A DNA stretch of 64,000 bases from Lunularia cruciata (taxonomy: Eukaryota; Streptophyta; Marchantiopsida; Lunulariales; Lunulariaceae). A model generated the notes under the pieces. It was not told the DNA's origin. It did no database searches and saw only the letters and a program-made list of their open reading frames with translations. Positions 44,484 to 54,839 of this stretch are shown piece after piece (the stretch's first letter is position 1; every line of letters begins with the position of its first letter). The position numbers were made by a program, and so were the translations under genes. The DNA lies in assembly GCA_948567375.1 (NCBI GenBank), contig OX419756.1, forward strand, positions 61,544,552 to 61,608,551, given 5' to 3'.

Positions 44484-44870
44484 GTTGGCAAGAGTCCCGA
44501 TTTCTGCAAGTCCTGCGTCTACAATCGTCACTCAAAGTATGATGAAGGACATACTGGTTGCTAACGGTGATCATGCAGCAGTATATGTAGCTTCGAAGCA
44601 GCACTACCATTCCCTTACCAGTCGGCGTGCTTGAGAGACTTTCAATGTTTTTTGGAACTAAATCATGTCTATGATTGCTAGACTCCAAGTAGGAATGTGC
44701 ATCTCGTTTACCTTGAAAGTTCTCAACACTAAAATTCGAATTCGGTAGTGTTATTCTTTCGGAACATTCCTTCGATTCATTCTTTGCTTACCGAAATCTA
44801 GGGCGCAAGTGGGTACTTTCGACTTGTAAGGAGTGTACGGACATCACCATATAACTGTCGAGAGATTCTG
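44484..44870 (-). promoter_or_regulatory. Upstream region of copy 1 with TATA box
   Basis: On the minus strand CTACATATAC (44581-44590) is a TATA candidate about 100 bp before the ATG. Just upstream is the palindrome GCTTCGAAGC (about 44589-44598), kept in all four copies of this region in the window. Further up are AT-rich and CCGAA-containing stretches. S1 has two small insertions relative to S2: CATA near 44551 and GCA near 44578. Confidence 0.5.
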
Positions 44871-45654
44871 GATTCTGCTAATACTGTACTCAGATATTAA
44901 AGGAAGTTGTGTGATAAAAGCCCATTAGAGGACTGTTATGGAAAGCCCGAACAAGAGAACTGAATATAGCTAGACATATGAGAAATCTATGACGGTTGAT
45001 TTTATTTTGTTTTGGTTGTATTCAAGTTTGGTCTATTTGTTATCTAGAATGAAAGTCATAATAATTCTAAAAAAAGATAGGGTGTGATTAATCTTTTTAG
45101 TATTTTAAATACTTATTCAGTATGATGTGCCTGACCTTTGGTTTTCAATTCTATTTGTGTTCCTTAGTTATAAGATTACGGAAATGAGACGTTAGGATTT
45201 ATGTTGCTTTTATTCTTTTGGACGATTAACATTTTCGAATGTGAAGATTGATATAAATGAGTTCTGGTTCCATAGAGAATAAAGAACAGAACGTCTCATT
45301 GTGAGGATCGCGGGAAATAATCACATAAGAGCTCACGGGACTGGACCTGGAGTGTCCAGAGCGGAATAGACAGGTCCTAGAGTGGACCAATCAATAGGGC
45401 ATGATAGACTACAGAATGGACGAGACCATAGAGCTCAAAGTTGGGGAACAGGGTTGCAGAATTATTAGCTGCAGTTAGGAAACAACAAAGCCCACATAAG
45501 ATTCTACGGAAATGTAATTAGATGAAATCCATGGAAATGCATTTCAGTGGATAGATACAATCAACTTTGGTACTTGATTTCGAAATGATTTTGCGATGAA
45601 TGTGTTAAGGGCATTGATATTAACTAGTATGATATCCCGTAGGCCTCGGAACAA

Positions 45655-45850
45655 TCGTCACGCAAAGTGTGGTAAGGGGATAGTGGTTGCTAGCTTTGAC
45701 CACGCAGTATATAGCGCTTCGAAGCAGCAGTACCGGTAGGCGTGCTTGTGAGACTTTGCATATTTTGGGATCTTAATCATCATTTCTGCGGTTGCTGGCA
45801 GAGACAGACAGGACAGAAATGTGCGTCTCATCTACCTTACATAAATTCTT
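45655..45850 (-). promoter_or_regulatory. Second copy of the upstream region, no CDS attached
   Basis: Homologous to 44513-44700: ACAATCGTCAC, GGTTGCTAGC, GCAGTATATAGCGCTTCGAAGCAGCA, GGCGTGCTTGTGAGACTTT. A TATATA is present at about 45709. Homology stops at ACAATCGT, before the ATG, and the DNA beyond it holds no related coding sequence. Could be a duplicated promoter serving as an alternative start about 1.1 kb upstream, or a dead fragment. Confidence 0.5.
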
Positions 45851-46030
45851 GAACAATTTATAAAACAAAGTAATAATTTATTTACTTTGAAGCGAATACG
45901 TTGCACTGATCCTGCCTCATTCTACTCACTCACTCTATGTACGAAGCTCTCTTACCTTGGTACATAGATTGATAAGCCGACTAGGTGATGGATTTGTATA
46001 AAAGTGATACATGTGGATTTCTTCCTCCTC

Positions 46031-46102
46031 CCCTGCTCTTCTTTTTATAATCTCCAAAATTACCATATCAAATACTTCAATACAATCTTTACTTTTTAGT
46101 TA
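46031..46102. other. Junction between S1 and repeat D
   Basis: Short AT-rich stretch. Homology with S2 ends here after TTGTATAAAAGTGATACAT. Confidence 0.4.
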
Positions 46103-46848
46103 TAAATTTTAGATAAAGGAATCTTAAGTCATAGGCTTCAAAATGGGTTTCGATCTCACATGCTTTTTTAGAGTGAAGTATTATCACTTATGTTTCAATT
46201 CTTATACTTGGTTTTGTGAAGGTGTCTATCTCTTATATCTTTCATATTATAATTATGATTACTATTCTCCTTCCCTACAATATAAATATCAAAATAATTT
46301 GATAAAAAACTCTTCTTAGCTCACTTGTAACAAATGGAATCAAAGAGCATAATAATATCTACTTTGTTGAAATATAGCCGTTTTTTACTTTGGCAATTGC
46401 TGGTCATAACTCGTCTTTTGTTGAACTTGAGCCATCTGAATTCGGATTAAGAGTATAGCTCTAGCTTCCTACAATTTCATACACTGTTTCTAGTTAGACT
46501 TCTTGGGCTCTTTTATAGCTTCCTCTTCAAGTCAACCTGAAACATCCAAGTGGATGGTAGTTTGGACTCCAATTCACATGTCTCCTAAATAAAGACTATC
46601 ACACTGCACCATTTATAGAACTCAACTCAAGTGATTAGAAGGGTTTAGTCCAAATCCAAAATGGGACTTTCTTTTGTAAGATTGCTAAATGTTGAGAAAT
46701 GGAGTCAAGAATGCAAGGAAAACTAAGCTAACACGTGGTGCAAAAATAGAAACAATTGGATTATGTGGGTATAATTGAGCCATAAGATCCTTCACGGCTA
46801 TCTCAATCTAAACTAGAGAAAAATGGATTGATTCTTGGTGTTAGAAAC
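46103..46848 (+). repeat. Dispersed repeat D, copy 2
   Basis: Direct match to 33118-33880 (see there). It lies between the genic block S1 and a truncated LTR-1, which it seems to have cut. Confidence 0.65.
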
Positions 46849-46854
46849 TACTAG

Positions 46855-46980
46855 ATATTATCTTTTAGAATCCTAGATCTTTAAGAATCCTAGATGCTTT
46901 TGGAATATTCTAGGCTAATTTGGCTTATTATCTACTTTGTTAGCCTTACTAACTACGCCGCTAAACTCCATGTTGTTTCA
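46855..46980 (-). repeat. LTR-1 fragment, 3' LTR of a chromovirus
   Basis: On the minus strand it starts TGAAACAACATGGAGTTTAG at 46980, right after a polypurine stretch TGGGGGAATA (46981-46990), and is lost beyond about 46855 where repeat D begins. Its position after a chromodomain gene shows which retroelement owns LTR-1. Confidence 0.75.
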
Positions 46981-46990
46981 TATTCCCCCA

Positions 46991-47951
46991 CCGCTAGTTG
47001 GTGACGTACTCATCGCCATTGAAGCTTCAAACTCTTGGATGGCCGTCTATGCATTCTAGAGGTGAGAAAGAGGTTCCCATGTGGCATAATGAAGGGGATA
47101 CCCTTTCCAAAGGACCTTGTACTCCGTATGTTGGTGGCGTCCTCGTTGGATGTGGCAACGTGCAAGGATACGATCAACTTTGTACTCCTCATGATCATTG
47201 ATAGGGATAGGGGGAGGAGGAGGTTGGACTCGAGAGGAGAAAGAAGAGAGGTTAGGAACAAAGGGTTTCAACTTGGAAACATGAAAGACAGGATGGATTT
47301 GCATATGACAAGGCAAGGCAAGTAGATAAGCAACATGAGAGACAATTAAGGTGACATCAAAAGGTCCGATCCAATTAGGGGCAAGTTTACAAAATTGGGT
47401 TTCAAGTGGGAGGGGTAGATTACTAGAGAATAGCATAACTTTATCACCGACTTCAAAGGTGAGATCATGACAATGGTGGTCCGCATATTGTTTTTGATGA
47501 TTCTAAGCAACAAGGAGGTGAGATTTGGCTTGTTGGAGAGATTCGGATATGGTGGTCAAGAAGGTTGAAGTATGAGGGACTTGAGATGGAAGAGGAGCAA
47601 GAAGAGAATCTGGGATAAGCAGATCTTGGCCAAAATTGAGAAACAAAGGAGACAATCCAATGCTTGCTGTTTAGAATTGTTGTATGCAAACTCCGCAATT
47701 GCAAGACATTCATCCCAATTGGTATGGTGAATGTTGATGAAGGCACAAAGCATATCTTCCAAGGTGCAATTTTCACGTTCAATTTGTCCATCAGTTTGAG
47801 GATGATAGGCTGTGGACAAAGCAAGCTTGGTGCCAAGTATATGGAAGAGGGCTTGCCAAAACTTTCCGGTCAAGCGAGGATCACGGTCGGAGATGAGTAC
47901 ACATGGCATCCCATGATGTTTGAATACATTATTGAGTTGCGCCAAGGTTGG
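46991..47951 (-). pseudogene. LTR-1 chromovirus: integrase and chromodomain (host part A)
   Basis: The minus strand from 47951 down reads 'YYNAPTLAQLNNVFKHHGMP' and 'LISDRDPRLTGKFWQALFHI' (second catalytic Asp intact in SDRD). Then comes 'STAYHPQTDGQIERENCTLE' (catalytic Glu) and, in another frame at 47056-47436, 'KLAPNWIGPFDVTLIVSHVA' (GPY/F module). A chromodomain 'EEYKVDRILARCHIQRG' follows, with 'TEYKVLWKGYPLHYATWEP'. A few frameshifts only; among the better preserved pol remnants. Interrupted at 47952-47956 by the LTR-2 element and continued at 54993. Confidence 0.88.
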
Positions 47952-47956
47952 AGCAT
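47952..47956. repeat. Target site duplication AGCAT (left)
   Basis: AGCAT immediately outside the LTR-2 at 47957; identical bases follow the other end of the element at 54993-54997. Confidence 0.8.
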
Positions 47957-48719
47957 TGTAATACTCCAAGGATAGGAGACCTGAAGAGAAACACACCCTG
48001 AGAACACACCCTTTCACACTCAAACTCCGATGCCCCAAAGAAGCACCTTCTCTTTATTATATAGGCAAAGCGGATCTCCTCCAATGAAGCCCCACCATAG
48101 GATTAGGTACATAGATAGGTGACATGTCAGCAAGCTCCAGCCTTGGATTACCTACTTGGATGGGTGATATGTTTGTCCTGGTCCTATCTGGTTGGTCAAA
48201 CAAGCTTTGACCAGAGGGAATCTTGTAGGGAATCTTCTTGTAGGAATCTCAAAATCACGTGGGTGAGGTACCATTGGAAAGCTCTCGACAAGACAAAGCA
48301 AGGGAGAGGGAAGGACAGCCTCCTCTTTGTTGTTTGGGGGGGGGGGGGGGTTTGCACATTTTTGAGGCCTAATTCATCCGTTTAGGCCTCCAAAATTGCC
48401 TTCAAAGATTTTAGGCATATTTTGGTTCCAACTCTATTAGTAGAAGTCCCCTTTTGGTGATACTTCTTTCTAATCTATTTTGTCCATCTTGTGTAACATC
48501 CTTCCAGATGTTACCAACCCCATTCTCACCTTCAAATCATATGTCTAGCTATTGGTTCTAAGGTTTTCAAATCTATTTTGGTTTTCTGCCCTATTAGTAG
48601 AAGTACCCTTTTGGTGATACTGCTATCTGATCTATTTTGACCATCATGTATAACATCATTCCAAATGCTACCAAACCAAATTTCACGTCTAGATCATATG
48701 GCTAGCTCTTGGTATTACA
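47957..48719 (-). repeat. LTR-2, 3' LTR of the nested element (763 bp)
   Basis: Minus-strand start TGTAATACCAAGAGCTAGCC at 48719, end GGAGTATTACA at 47957. Contains a run of 15 G (48336-48350 on the plus strand) and the internal near-duplicate of 'CTGCCCTATTAGTAGAAGTA'-type sequence seen in the 30782 copy. The first 150 bp match the fragment at 54840-54992. Confidence 0.88.
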
Positions 48720-48721
48720 AA

Positions 48722-48736
48722 CCTCCCTCCTTTTAA
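48722..48736 (-). promoter_or_regulatory. Polypurine tract of nested LTR-2 element
   Basis: Plus-strand CTCCCTCCTTTTAAG, minus-strand purine run directly before the 3' LTR, identical in type to 30766-30780. Confidence 0.75.
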
Positions 48737-49335
48737 GACGCAATATCCTCGTTGTGCAACTGTTGCTCAAATGCTTGCACCAAAACCAGTGCATGTGTCA
48801 AATTGGCAGAGAGTTCACAGGTTGCTTCATAGAGGGGGTAACCTTTCCACTGGATAAGATAATTCACCCGTGGATGACGAGTACCACGTATGCATTTTTG
48901 GAGAATACGCTCTTCTTCATATTCCTCATTGCCATCAATGAGTGTTGGACAAGGTCAAATGTCTTGTGTGGAATGACCCAAGCCTGATTGGGGAGCATAT
49001 CTGCATAGTAAAGAAACATGGAACACTGGATGGATCTTCATGTGTGGTGGTAGCTCAAGGTGATAGGCCACAATGCCAACTCGATGGAGAATTGAGAAAG
49101 GCCCAATAAAACAAGGTTTGAGCTTACGAGGTCCCACTAATGTGAGGTTGGTTGTTGATAGCCACACTTGATCCCCAACATTGAACTCCATGTGCCTATG
49201 ATGTGCATCAGCATACTACTTCTAGCGATTTTGTGCAATCTATAATTTGTGCTTCTCATTCTCCACCCCTTGTTGGATTCTAGAAACAAATGTGTTGACT
49301 ACATCGACCTTGGTAGCCACCGGTGTCGTGGGGAA
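48737..49335 (-). pseudogene. Nested LTR-2: integrase tail and chromodomain region
   Basis: The open frame 48955-49191 reads 'FNVGDQVWLSTTNLTLVGPR', 'KLKPCFIGPFSILHRVGIVA' (GPY/F module) and 'PPHMKIHPVFHVSLL'. Below 48955 the chromodomain follows with frameshifts (readings equal to 'YEEERILQKCIRGTRH', 'VNYLIQWKGYPL'). At about 49300 the reading matches the integrase stretch at 30200-30260 and then breaks off at the minisatellite element. Confidence 0.8.
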
Positions 49336-50347
49336 TGTTTGGTCTTGAGAGTGCACCCAACACATGGCTGCTTGTGCTTAGTTTTCCTTACTATCTTCCT
49401 TTTGGATTTTCCTGTAGACTGACATTCCTTCCCTACTCCTGGATTGTCGGGAATTTGTCTCTATATGAACTTGTTGTTTCAGTTTCCCTGAGGTTTGCTC
49501 TCCTTAAAAGTTTTGTTTTATCCTTGACTTTCACAAAACTAATCTTGTCATGCGAGTCTGGTGTTATGGTTTCTACCTCAGCCTGGTCTCATATTCTATT
49601 TTCATGTCAGATTCAAGCTATGGTTCGGGATCTGGCAGTTCATAGATCTAGGTCAGGTGGCCTTTTGATAAAATAAAATAAATGACAATTGAGTGATCTA
49701 ACTGAACATAAACCCAAGCACCCAGATCATTTAATTATGCTATTCACCTGGACTGGACTAAGAGCTCCTAGAATGGAGTTTTCCTCAACTTTAGTCACAA
49801 TCCATAACACAAATCCGCTTCCAAGACTCATCATTCACAAGAATTTCAACAACAAAATTCACAAGGTTGGATAAGTCAAATAGTCCTAGTCAAGGCAATG
49901 CCTGCCCTAAGGTTGCAACTGCTCATCAACTCAGCCCGGCACTTCACATATACTCTGTCCGACAGCAAACAAGGCAACTCACCCTCCAAACCTCTTCATT
50001 CTCCTATGCCTTGTTTTGCAGATCAGATTCACTCCATTCAGACAGGCCAACCAACTTCAAATATTTTCTTACCCTTGCTCCAGATGAACTGATCTACTTC
50101 AAAATTCTCCTCCTCTTCTTCCTGACTACGGGAGATATCCTTCGGCAACTTCTACAGCAAATCCCCTTCAGACCTGCAAAACTTCTCTACTGTATGAATC
50201 TCCTGTCCTCTTGCTTCCCTGCAAAATTTTATTCTCTTCAACTTTTGCCCAAACCCTTCAGACTTGTGAAAATTTCTCTTCTGTCCAAGCACTTCCTCTC
50301 TTGCACATTGTTCATTCCTTTGATAGAAAACCCTTTTTCTCCCCCGC

Positions 50348-51065
50348 ACTTTCAAGCACTGCCTACAGCATTTTGAAAATCTTTTAGCCCTAAGACTCTC
50401 CAGCAAACTTCAAAAATTCACCCACTGGTCCCATCTCAGACCTCAGGCATCTCAAAAATCCTTCTCCTGGTCCAAGCACAGCTTACAGCATTTCAAAAAT
50501 CTTTCAGCCCTCAACACTCTCTTGCAACCTTCAAAAATTCACCCACTGGTCCTATCTCAGATCTCAAGCATCTCAAAAATCCTTTCCCTGGTCCAAGCAC
50601 AGCCTACAGCATTTCAAAAATCTTTCAGCCCTAAGACTCTCCTTGCAACTTTGAAAATTCACCCACTGGTCCTATCTCAGACCTCATGCATCTCAAAAAT
50701 CCTTCCCCTGGTCCAAGCACAGCCTACAGCATTTCAAAAATCTTTCAGCCCTCAACACTCTCTTGCAACTTCAAAAATTCACCCACTGGTCCTATCTCAA
50801 ACCTCAGGCATCTCAAAAATCCTACCTTGGTCCAAGCATAGCCTACAGCATTTCGAAAATCTTTCAGCCCTCAACACTCTCCTACAAACTTCAAAAATTC
50901 ACCCACTGGCCCTATCTTAGACCTCAGGCATCTCGAAAATCCTTCCCCTGGTCCAAGCACAGCCTACAGCATTTCAAAAATCTTTCAGCCCTAAGACTCT
51001 CCTGCAACTTCAAAAATTCACCCAGTGGTCCAATCTCAGACCTCAAGCATCTCAAAAATCCTTCC
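50348..51065 (-). repeat. Minisatellite, period about 120 bp, six units
   Basis: CTTCAAAAATTCACCCACTG occurs at 50408, 50529, 50649 (one change), 50769, 50889 and 51008. Between them are CATCTCAAAAATCCTTCCCC, TGGTCCAAGCACAGCCTACA and CATTTCAAAAATCTTTCAGC. Units are close to identical, so amplification or homogenisation is more recent than the surrounding decay. Confidence 0.9.
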
Positions 51066-51238
51066 CTTGGTCCTGTCTCCACAAAAGGCCTTTCTCTCCA
51101 AAATTCTCCTCTCCTTCCATGTTTGTTCAGGCCCTATTCTTCCAAAAGCTCTTCCTACAGTCACCTCTCTCAAAGCCCTTTCGATTCCCTTTCCTTCCTA
51201 TCCATGCTCTCAAAGCCCTGCACAGCCAGGTATATCTC

Positions 51239-51460
51239 TCAAAAATCTCCTCCTGCAGCCCTTTGTCCAAAACCCTTTCCACTCAAAAATCTCCTCCTGC
51301 AGCCCTTTGTCCAAAACCCTTTCCACTCACAAATCTCCTATTGCAGCCCTCTGTCCAAAACCCTTTCCACTCAAAAATCTCCTCCTGCAGCCCTCTGTCC
51401 AAAACACTTTCCACTCAAAAATCTCCTCCTGCAGCCCTCTGTCCAGAACCCTTTCCACTC
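51239..51460 (-). repeat. Minisatellite, period 44 bp, five units
   Basis: Units of TCAAAAATCTCCTCCTGCAG plus CCCTTTGTCCAAAACCCTTT and CCAC; starts at 51239, 51283, 51327, 51371 and 51415. Few differences between units. Since 44 is not a multiple of three, all three plus frames carry versions of the same peptide. Confidence 0.9.
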
Positions 51461-51866
51461 AAAAATCCTCTCCTTCCGAGCTGAGTTCCTTCACTCCTCT
51501 AACTTTTTCCTGCTGTTTTTCCTCCAAACCTTTCATTGTCACAACTCCTCTAAAGCCTCCCAAGTATTTCCAACTCAAAGACTCCTTTTTGCTCCTCTTC
51601 TAAGGCAAATACTCCTTCATTCCAATAATGTAAAACATAACCTAAGCTAGTGTAACCCAACATCATTTCTTGGCTCAAGCCACATTAAAAGACTCCTTTA
51701 GCTAATAACACCATAACTTTTCCCGGCTGCACAATAATATAGGAAATATCTCCCACAGCAAGGTAGCATAAAACTACACTTGAGACATATTGACATAAAT
51801 CCATGTTCCTTACAACAACTAGAAGAGAAAAAGAAAATTTATCACACCAAAAGCCTCAAAAGTACA

Positions 51867-52620
51867 TGTGGGCCATTTTCCTGACGACATCGAACGGATC
51901 TTCATCAAGCTGGATGGTGTGAAGGGACGCTCACCATACATGAGGAAGAATGGAGTGACCTGGGTGAATCCATTCATTGAATTGTTGTACGCAAATTCCA
52001 CCAACGGGAGTAGGGTGTCCCACCTCTCTTGCTCTTCTAAGGTGAAGCCGCGTAACATGTCTTCAATAGTGCGATTAGCCCGCTTGGTTTGTCCATTTGT
52101 TTGTGGGTGGTAAGTTGTGGACATGGCCAACTTGGTGTTGAAGGAACCAAAGAGGGTGTGCCAAAACAAATTGGGGAATTGAGTACCCCTATTGGTGATG
52201 AGAACTCAAGACAAACCATGGTGAGAGAAGACTGCATCAAAGTATAATTGAGCACCTCCTTGGTGGTAGGGTGTACATGAATCATTTTGCTGAGCCGATC
52301 CACAAAGACTATGATGGAGTCAAATCCTGATGTGGTCTTGGGTAATTCACAAACGAGGTCCATACACACTTGTTCCCAACATTGTGTAGGAGTGGGGAGA
52401 GGTTGCAAGAGCCCTACAGAGCTTGATTAGAAGCTTTGTTATGTTGACAAAGTAAGCAACTGTGCACGTAGTCCATCACATTGTTGCTCATCTTGGGCCA
52501 ATAGTAATGGCATTGGACTGCATCCAAGGTCTTGTCCACTCCAACATGACCTGCAATGGCCGAATCATGACATTCCGCTAGAATGGTGGTGCACAATTCT
52601 GGGACATTTGGAATCCATAA
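51867..52620 (-). pseudogene. Nested LTR-2: integrase zinc domain and core
   Basis: Minus-strand order. The zinc-binding end 'GHVGVDKTLDAVQCHYYWPK' and 'CLLCQHNKASNQAL' with C-x2-C intact (52414-52596). Then 'DSIIVFVDRLSKMIHVHPTT' (first Asp, 52280-52330), a frameshift near 52200, and 'AMSTTYHPQTNGQTKRANRT' where the catalytic Glu region reads QTKRAN, Glu replaced by Lys. It ends at 'SSLMKIRS' where the insert begins. Very similar to 29480-30229 (+). Confidence 0.85.
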
Positions 52621-53160
52621 TCTACCATCACGAAAGGTCAGTCCTTGGGTGCTGGTGACGCCTTTAGATGATTGTCCTTCTACAATCTATGGATCAGTTT
52701 TTGTAGACGCCAAAATCTCTAGCCAGAATTTAGGGTTAATCTGAACCTCTACCACCAAATTGTTTTCCATTGGCATACAAGTGAATGCATCTGCAAGTTG
52801 CTTCTTACCTTCAATGTAGGTGATTGTCATGTTGAATCATTTTGCCACTTTGCCCATTGAATTTGGCAACGAGATAGATCCTTCTGCGTCTCAAGGTAGA
52901 CTAGAGGTTTGTGGTCTGTCTCTACCACAAATGCCTTCTCGCCTAGATAGTGCTTTCAATGCTTGGTTGCCAAGACGATGGCCAACTCTTCTCGTTCTGT
53001 GGCGTGGTAGTTGCGCTCTGCCAATAACAACTTTTGAGAGAAATATGCATTGGGATGCCATCCGTCATGCCACTCCTGTTGTAGGACTACTCCGATTGTT
53101 ACGCTTGATGCATCTGTAGCCAACTTGATTGGACGTTTTGGGCATACCACTTCAAGATTG
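52621..53160 (-). pseudogene. Nested LTR-2: RNase H
   Basis: 52956-53150 reads 'IKLATDASSVTIGVVLQQEW', 'YFSQKLLLAERNYHATEREE' and 'LAIVLATKH': first catalytic Asp in ATDAS and the Glu in TERE are intact, better kept than the plus-strand copy. Further down, 'FVVETDHKPLVYLETQK' is readable across 52880-52930. A frameshift separates it from RT. Confidence 0.85.
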
Positions 53161-54065
53161 GTGCATGTAGCAAGGGGGCTTCAACTTCTTGAAAGGCCAA
53201 CTCTTGTGCGGTTCCCCATGTCCACTTCTTCCCCTTGCCAAGCAGTGGTGTTAAAGGCTGTGCAACCTTGGAGATATCCTTGACAAATTGATGATAGAAT
53301 CTCATCAAACCCAAGAAGCTCTTGAGTTGAGTCTGATCTTCTGGGGCACTCCACTTTTGAATGACCTCTATTTTATCTGCTAATACTTGAATAACCTTTG
53401 CACTTACTCTATGTCTCAAGTAGTCTACTTCAGACTTGCCAAACTCACACTTTGAGATTTTGGCATACAATCAATTTTGTCTTAGAATCTAGAGGACTTC
53501 TCATAGATGCTATTTGTGTTCCATCATTGTGCTACTATATACTAAGATGTCATCCAGGAAGATGGTGATAGACTTATCCAAATATGGATGAAATATGTCA
53601 TTCATTAGACTCATGAAAGTGGCAGGTGCGTTGTTGAGACCAAAAGGCATCACAAGATACTCAAAGTGGCCATACCTAGTTTGAAAGGCAGTCTTGTACA
53701 CATCCTCCTTTGCAATTTGGATTTGATTGTAACCGCTCCGCAAATCTAGTTTGGTGAAGTGTCTTTCTCCATTGAGTTAATCGAATAGATCATCCATGCA
53801 AGGTAAGGGGCCTTTGTTCTTCATTGTTTGTTGATTGAGACCCCAATAGTCAATGCACATGCGCATTGTACCGTCTTTCTTCTTCACAAACAAGACCGGA
53901 GCCCCATATGGCGATACTCTTGGTTGGATGAACCCTTTCTGCAGCATATCCTCAATTTGATTCTTGCACTCCTCTAACTCATGAGGTGATAGGCGATATG
54001 AGGCCTTACAGGGCGGTGTCTTCCCCGGGAGTGTCTCAATTTTATGATCTACTCTCCTTTTTGGT
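53161..54065 (-). pseudogene. Nested LTR-2: reverse transcriptase
   Basis: The minus strand from 54065: '[20 protein letters not shown]', '[20 protein letters not shown]', then the open frame 53510-53743 with '[20 protein letters not shown]', '[20 protein letters not shown]' and the catalytic '[10 protein letters not shown]'. After a break comes the connection frame 53161-53470, 'KISKCEFGKSEVDYLRHRVS' to 'TQLKSFLGLMRFYHQFVKDI'. Catalytic Asp pair intact; a handful of stops prevent function. Confidence 0.88.
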
Positions 54066-54838
54066 GGTAATCATGAGGGTAGATCATCAGGAAGGACATC
54101 TTGAAACTCATTTATGACATTTTTCAATTTCTCAGGAATTTGTTCCTTGAGTTGTGCACTCTGGACTTCTCTTATTAGACCTATGAAACACCTATCAATC
54201 TTATAGATAGTTGTTGTCCCTATGACATAGGGAGGCAATTCTTGCCTATGTGATTTTTCTTTAACCCCAATGATTGACCATTGGTGGGTTCTCACTACTT
54301 TCTTCCTCCAATCTACCATAGGGTTGTAATGCTCCATCCATGGCATACCTAAGATTGCATCATAACGAGCTAATTATATCACTCGCCACTCAATTGCTTC
54401 TTGATATTTTCCTACAGAGAGTGTTACCCGCCTGGGTAATGATTCAATCCTCTCTGTTTGTCCATTAGGTAACTCTACTTCTTCACTCTCATTTCTCTCA
54501 AGATCCATTCCCAATCTTATTGCAATAGAGCGAGACAGGAAGTTCTTTGTGGCTCCCGGATCTATTGACACTCTCACTGGATTGCCTTCTAGGACCCTAT
54601 TCACTACAATCAATTGTGAGGTTACCTTTTGGTGCCTTTGTGCGCTTGTCTTCTTCCTGCCCTCACTTTTCTGCTTCCTTATTGAGCCAATAAGGCCACG
54701 AGGTACATTTACTGGCAATCTTTGTTTTCTGAAGTGATTTCCACCTCCTCCTCTTCAATGCGTCTCTCCATGTTGTTCAAAGATTGCTTGTATGAAGGTC
54801 GAGGGCCTCTTGGAAGTCGAGCACGACAGTTCAAATCT
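54066..54838 (-). pseudogene. Nested LTR-2: gag tail and protease
   Basis: The open frame 54374-54718 includes 'GNPVRVSIDPGATKNFLSRS', the protease active site with Asp present but D-P-G-A rather than D-T/S-G-A, then 'VELPNGQTERIESLPRRVTL'. The linker 54071-54346 reads 'MEHYNPMVDWRKKVVRTHQW' and 'NVINEFQDVLPDDLPS' before RT. The gag C-terminus (54740-54838) is cut where the LTR fragment starts. Confidence 0.85.
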
Positions 54839-54839
54839 A

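Larger units (their letters stand above)
42838..46030. repeat. Duplicated genic block S1
   Basis: Matches 57344-60950 in the same orientation over its whole length; a hand alignment of several stretches shows roughly 93-97% identity plus indels. The block holds a 335-bp tandem duplication (42944-43594), a conserved short frame (43662-43883), the secreted proline-rich protein gene (44007-44483), its upstream region and a second copy of that region. CpG is frequent, in contrast to the relics around it. The other copy has about 310 bp more near its right end. Confidence 0.85.
49336..51866 (-). mobile_element. Pyrimidine/purine-skewed minisatellite element, copy 2
   Basis: Interrupts the LTR-2 integrase gene. 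Its minus-strand 3' end reads GGTGCACTCTCAAGACCAAACA, matching 21127-21148, and homology continues for about 450 bp into the body (see copy 1). It is therefore inverted relative to copy 1. The middle holds two tandem arrays (50348-51065 and 51239-51460) that differ in unit from those of copy 1 but share the building blocks GGATTTTTGA and TTGGAC(C/A)AG. The far end (51500-51866) does not match copy 1. No target duplication was settled. Confidence 0.6.

Noticed and set aside
50763-51650. 295-codon plus-strand frame with repeated peptide
   Set aside because: Same explanation as above, from the 120-bp and 44-bp arrays; all three frames show versions of the peptide. It stays recorded under the minisatellite finding because both sister elements open the same strand.
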